NCBI GenBank assembly: GCA_016699535.1
Contig: CP064980.1
Span: 1,620,001-1,684,000 of the forward strand
Origin: Myxococcales bacterium
Lineage (GTDB): Bacteria > Myxococcota_A > Polyangia > Polyangiales > GCA-016699535
Length of the DNA stretch: 64,000 nt
Reading direction: 5' to 3'
Positions 60,564 through 64,000 of this stretch are shown piece after piece. Each line of letters begins with the position of its first letter. The stretch's first letter is position 1. The position numbers and the translations under genes are program-made. Below the pieces are notes generated by a model. The model searched no databases. It worked only from the letters and a program-made list of their open reading frames with translations, and was not told where the DNA came from.

Positions 60564-61277
60564 GATGATTACTGAAGAGGCCATTACCCGCCTCTCGCGA
60601 CCCAATTTTAGTCTTATGCGGTTGCGAGCGCTATCGGGCTTTGTATTGATGGCCTATTTTTGTTTCAGCTATGGGAATTTTGGGCCGCGCGGCAAGGTCT
60701 AGCTAGTTTTTACGCTCGTTTTGAGCTTTTGCCGAGTGCTGCGCGAATCGGGCTAACCGTTTTAGCGATGGTGATTCCATTTCTTCTGTACGCGTATACG
60801 GGGCTGTTGTTAGCAATCCGCGGTGAAGGTCTTGCTCCTTCTCAGTATGGCAGTGTTGGGCTTCGTCGTTTGCAGCGAATCGCTGGGTTTGTTGTCATTG
60901 TCTTTTGCAGTGTTCATCTTTGGCAGTTTTGGCTGTCTAATCTTGGAAAGGCCGACTTAGCATCGGCTGTTTTTTTTGCGCTTTATGCTGAAGCAGGGAA
61001 GCCAATCTATATTGTGCTTTATGTGCTCGGTATCACTGCCGTGTGTTTTCAATGGGCCCAGGGCATCGTAGCCTGGGGTGTGCTTCGAGGCTGGGTTAGC
61101 AACGATGCGGTACGTCGACGCTGGCGTACGGTTTCGGGCGCAGTTGCTTTGTGCATGTGGCTCGTTGGTATAGAAGTGTTTAGTTTTTTTGCAACAGGTG
61201 ACTATTTGTCTAAAGATCTCGTCAACCGCACTCAAGCGGTGTTCGAATCAACTTCTCATCTAACAGGCGGAAAATAA
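60562..61277 (+). CDS. SdhC-like (succinate dehydrogenase cytochrome b) membrane protein (one-base frame break)
   Basis: Frame one gives RPNFSLMRLRALSGFVLMAYF. After TTTTT at 60657-60661 the protein continues in the next frame (FQLWEFWAARQGLASFYARF, then VIPFLLYAYTGLLLAIRG, LRRLQRIAGFVVIVFCSVHLWQFW, PIYIVLYVLGITAVCFQWAQGIVAWG). Six Ts would restore the join. Corrected length is about 238 residues, with five helices as in b558-type SdhC. Positions that usually hold haem His read Gln (FQLW, FQWAQG) and Tyr (LYAYTG); only VHLW keeps His. No sdhA or sdhB follows. Confidence 0.6.
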
Positions 61278-61279
61278 CG

Positions 61280-62212
61280 GTGCTTTCTAGAGTCTATGCA
61301 ATAGCGTTGAATACTTTTCGTGAAGCAGTGCGCGACCGAGTGCTCTATGGAGTTCTGGCCTTTGCAACGGCGGTGCTTCTTTTTAGTCTTGCGCTTGCTG
61401 AGCTATCGTTGAACCAAGAGCAGCGGATTGTCCGAAACATTGGTATGGCATCCATATCCTTGTTTACGGTTCTGGTGGGTGTGTTTTTGGGATCGTCTCT
61501 TTTGTACAAAGAGATTGAGCGAAAAACACTCTACGTTATTCTTCCCAAACCCATTCACCGTGCGGAGTTTCTAGTCGGAAAATTTTTTGGCATCGGTCTA
61601 ACGGGCGCTGTGTTTGTGATGACCATGGGTTTTGTTCAGTTTTGGGTGATGGCTTTGCAAGCCGGTTTAGGTTTTTGGATCATGAGCCTTGTTCCTGGGG
61701 CGCTGGCTCTCGCGTTGGCTTTGGGGCTATGGCGAGTGCGTGATCGTACAGCCGTACTCATCCCTTGGTCTTTTTTGGCCATTGTGGCGGGCCTTTTTCT
61801 TCTGTGGAAAGCGAATATCGCCGTGTTTCCGATGGCAGCGATGCTTTCATTGAGCATTGCTGAGCTTGTGGTGCTGAGTTCGGTGGCATTGCTGTTTTCT
61901 TCGTTTTCGACTCCTTTTCTAACCGGGGTGCTTACCTTTGGCGTTTGGGTTGCTGGGCGCTCGGCGCATGAAATGGCCACCATGAAATCAAAAGTGCTTG
62001 CCCCAGCCATCCGCTCGGTTATGCACGTTTTAGCAGAAGTGGTTCCAAACTTTAGTTTGTATGTTCCGGGCTACCGCGCTCTTAGCCTGCAGCTGCACGA
62101 TCAGGGAGGCGCCGTTCAGTATCTTGGCATGACACTCGGGTACACCGTTTTTTATTCGGCTATTTTGCTGCTTTTTGCCGCGCTGCTGTTTCGAAAAAGA
62201 GACTTCTTGTGA
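61280..62212 (+). CDS. ABC-2 type permease
   Basis: The 310-residue protein starts at GTG 61280 with TFREAVRDRVLYGVLAF, a signature of ABC-2 (NodJ/ABC-export) permeases. It has six membrane segments (for example VLVGVFLGSSLLY, GAVFVMTMGFVQFWVMAL, WSFLAIVAGLFLLWKANI, ILLLFAALLFRKRDFL) and the cytoplasmic EIERKTLYVILPKPIHRAEF loop. No ATPase subunit is adjacent, so its partner is elsewhere. It overlaps the next gene by four bases. Confidence 0.85.
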   Translation: MLSRVYAIALNTFREAVRDRVLYGVLAFATAVLLFSLALAELSLNQEQRIVRNIGMASISLFTVLVGVFLGSSLLYKEIERKTLYVILPKPIHRAEFLVGKFFGIGLTGAVFVMTMGFVQFWVMALQAGLGFWIMSLVPGALALALALGLWRVRDRTAVLIPWSFLAIVAGLFLLWKANIAVFPMAAMLSLSIAELVVLSSVALLFSSFSTPFLTGVLTFGVWVAGRSAHEMATMKSKVLAPAIRSVMHVLAEVVPNFSLYVPGYRALSLQLHDQGGAVQYLGMTLGYTVFYSAILLLFAALLFRKRDFL

Positions 62213-62859
62213 GCAAAGCATCGTTTGAAAAACGCATGGTTTATTTGGCACTACTGATCGTGCTAGCCGTGATGGTCATTCGTGTAACGCTAGCTGCGCA
62301 TGCAGAATATGAAGAAGCCGCTACTTTACAAAAGAGCGGCGATCTTGATTCCGCCATTGTGCACTATCGCCGCGCGGCGCGATGGTATCTGCCTTTGTTC
62401 TCGACACCTACACGTGCCTTGGATCAACTTGAACGCATTGCGAACACCTACAAAAAGTCAGGCGATGTGCATGGCGCGCTTGCCGCGCGTCGTTCAATGC
62501 GGGCAGCTATCATGTCTTCGCGAAGTTTCTATACACCGCATGGTGATTATCTCGAGCGTAGCAACCGAGAGATCGCCAGCCTCATGGCAAGTTTGCCCCC
62601 TCTTCCCAAAGATGTCGCAAAGAGCAAAGCGTCGTTGCGCAAAGACTATTTCTCAGAGCTAGAACATTCTCGCGGTCCCAATACGTTTTGGACTCTTGTT
62701 TTGCTGTTGGGTTTTGCTCTTTGGGTAGGTGGCGCTTTTGTGTTTTTTCATCGAGCTTTCGGTCCTGAGCAGCAGCTTCTCAAAAACGAAGCAGTCCGCT
62801 GGGGCGGGTTGGTTTTTGTAGGGATATTTTGTTTTGTCCTCGGAGCATCCCTTGCATAG
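62209..62859 (+). CDS. Membrane protein with TPR-like region
   Basis: The 216-residue product starts at GTG 62209 inside the permease stop (GTGA). It has one N-terminal helix (MVYLALLIVLAVMVIRVTLAA) and a TPR-like stretch (about 38-95, EEAATLQKSGDLDSAIVHYRRAARWY). Two C-terminal helices follow (TFWTLVLLLGFALWVGGAFVFF, WGGLVFVGIFCFVLGASLA). Translational coupling to the ABC-2 permease suggests a shared role, perhaps an accessory subunit. No family is recognised. Confidence 0.65.
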   Translation: MSKASFEKRMVYLALLIVLAVMVIRVTLAAHAEYEEAATLQKSGDLDSAIVHYRRAARWYLPLFSTPTRALDQLERIANTYKKSGDVHGALAARRSMRAAIMSSRSFYTPHGDYLERSNREIASLMASLPPLPKDVAKSKASLRKDYFSELEHSRGPNTFWTLVLLLGFALWVGGAFVFFHRAFGPEQQLLKNEAVRWGGLVFVGIFCFVLGASLA

Positions 62860-62941
62860 CTGAACTCCTGTCGTCTGCGTACTGCGTGGCCGACTTTCAC
62901 AAATGCTTGCCTAAGCGGCAAGAGCGGGGTACAGGCCGTTT

Positions 62942-64000
62942 ATGGACAGCATTGTCATCCAAGGCAGACGACGTCTGTGCGGGGAAATAAAAATAAGTGG
63001 AGCGAAAAATGCAGCGCTCCCAGTCTTGTGTGCTTCGATATTGGCAGAGGGGCGACACGAGATTACAAATATTCCACAGCTACGTGACATACAGACAACA
63101 CTTAGTTTGCTTGAGCATTTAGGCCTGAAAACCAATCGGCAAGGCTCCACTGTGAGCATTGAGAACACGGGCGTGCATGAATACGAAGCCCCCTATGATC
63201 TTGTGAAAAAAATGCGTGCCTCGGTGTTGGTGCTTGGCCCCTTGGTAGCTCGTTACGGTCGAGCACGCGTTTCGATGCCCGGAGGCTGCGCCATAGGAGC
63301 AAGGCCCATCGATCAGCATGTCGACGGACTAAAAGCTCTCGGGGCGAGTGTATTGCTGCAGCACGGTTATGTCGATGTCACCGTACCGCCGCATGGTTTA
63401 CGCGGAGCGGATATAGCACTGAAAACTCCTAGCGTGACAGGCACTGAAAACCTTTTGTGTGCCGCGACACTTGCGCGAGGCGAAACCATCCTTCGTCAAG
63501 CTGCCAGAGAGCCCGAGATTGTCGATCTTGCCTGTGCCCTTCGCAGTATGGGAGCGGTAATCGAAGGGGATGGTACCGACACCATTCGTATTGTTGGGCA
63601 GAGCGAGCTTGGTGGGATGAATCATAGCGTGATGCCAGATCGCATCGAAGCCGGCACCTATATGGCAGCGGTTGCTGCGACGGGGGGCGAAGGGCGTATT
63701 GTTGGAGCTCGCGCACGAGACCTTGGAGCGACTTGTGATGCATTTCGCCAAATGGGTATAAAAGTGGAAGAGAACGAAGATGTGTTATGGGTCTCTGCAG
63801 AGCTGCCTTTCACGCCCATCAACCTTACAACCGCGCCTTTTCCTGGCTTCCCTACCGATATGCAAGCCCAGTTAATGGTCTTGATGTGTATGGCTGATGG
63901 GCAATCAAAGATTACTGAGACGATATTTGAAAATCGTTTTATGCACGTCGGTGAACTTAGGCGCATGGCTGCCAACATTTCTTTGCATGGCCGAGAGGCC
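62942..64000 (+). CDS. murA: UDP-N-acetylglucosamine 1-carboxyvinyltransferase (partial, 3' end off the window)
   Basis: MurA catalyses the first committed step of peptidoglycan synthesis. From ATG 62942 (MDSIVIQGRRRLCGEIKISG) 353 residues are visible. They include Lys22-Asn23 in SGAKNAALP, the phosphoenolpyruvate loop Cys116 in PGGCAIGARPIDQH, and DRIEAGTYMAAVAATGG and FPTDMQAQLMVLM. The Cys (not Asp) implies the fosfomycin-sensitive form. A short hairpin, CTTGCC/GGCAAG, lies just upstream. Confidence 0.95.
   Translation, partial: MDSIVIQGRRRLCGEIKISGAKNAALPVLCASILAEGRHEITNIPQLRDIQTTLSLLEHLGLKTNRQGSTVSIENTGVHEYEAPYDLVKKMRASVLVLGPLVARYGRARVSMPGGCAIGARPIDQHVDGLKALGASVLLQHGYVDVTVPPHGLRGADIALKTPSVTGTENLLCAATLARGETILRQAAREPEIVDLACALRSMGAVIEGDGTDTIRIVGQSELGGMNHSVMPDRIEAGTYMAAVAATGGEGRIVGARARDLGATCDAFRQMGIKVEENEDVLWVSAELPFTPINLTTAPFPGFPTDMQAQLMVLMCMADGQSKITETIFENRFMHVGELRRMAANISLHGREA

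Overview
The window is a gene-dense bacterial chromosome segment with no rRNA, insertion sequence, prophage or CRISPR array. Gene content points to a deltaproteobacterial or Myxococcota-like lineage. The signs are bactofilin beside an F0 b-subunit gene, many Cys-lipobox lipoproteins, Cys-rich and PEGA-repeat envelope proteins, a Pkn-type Ser/Thr kinase, a type III secretion SctQ (SpoA) protein and a GAF/HEAT protein. This placement is inferred from content; no marker phylogeny was possible.

Layout: 1-2.8 kb (minus) holds atpF (cut by the window edge), a fold-back repeat array, bactofilin and homoserine dehydrogenase. 2.9-7 kb (plus) holds a small membrane protein, prmA-rsmE and a GAF/HEAT protein, with fold-back repeats after rsmE and after the HEAT gene. 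7.3-17.1 kb (minus) holds a GGDEF/EAL pair split by an in-frame stop, an M23-like lipoprotein, a lipoprotein subtilase, and a coupled run recN > metzincin-like lipoprotein > TPR protein > lipoprotein. 17.2-24.3 kb holds a barrel-like protein, alaS, a PD40 lipoprotein and an acidic protein. 24.4-33.9 kb holds bioB, a membrane protein, an aminotransferase, pal-cpoB, a PEGA protein, tmk, a PDZ-like lipoprotein and sctQ. 34-46 kb holds a Ser/Thr kinase, a DUF882 protein, rnc, mtnB, tRNA-Leu, pyrG, a Cys-rich lipoprotein, a glutamine amidotransferase, a Ycf46-type AAA ATPase, mlaF-mlaD and a zinc-ribbon protein. 46.3-55.1 kb is a partial complex I operon, nuoEFJKLMN. The rest carries a cupredoxin-like lipoprotein, sfp-type PPTase, lepB, miaE, an extensin-like protein, a diacylglycerol-kinase-like protein, an SdhC-like protein, an ABC-2 permease and the start of murA.

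Two themes stand out. First, three unrelated families of short palindromic elements sit at gene boundaries. One is a roughly 115-bp fold-back (two tandem copies plus a third at 4.8 kb). One is an inverted pair at 7.0-7.3 kb that shares its core but has different self-complementary arms. One is an ~80-bp element present four times, with a 15-bp arm, an exact 19-bp spacer, a 15-bp arm and a further half-site 32 bp on. Second, many genes are broken: seven single-base losses in homopolymers (alaS twice, pal, sctQ, a barrel protein, an SdhC-like gene, a lipoprotein), two other frame changes, one internal deletion (nuoL) and one nonsense codon. The homopolymer pattern looks like sequencing or assembly error until shown otherwise, so functional claims about those breaks should wait for raw-read checks.
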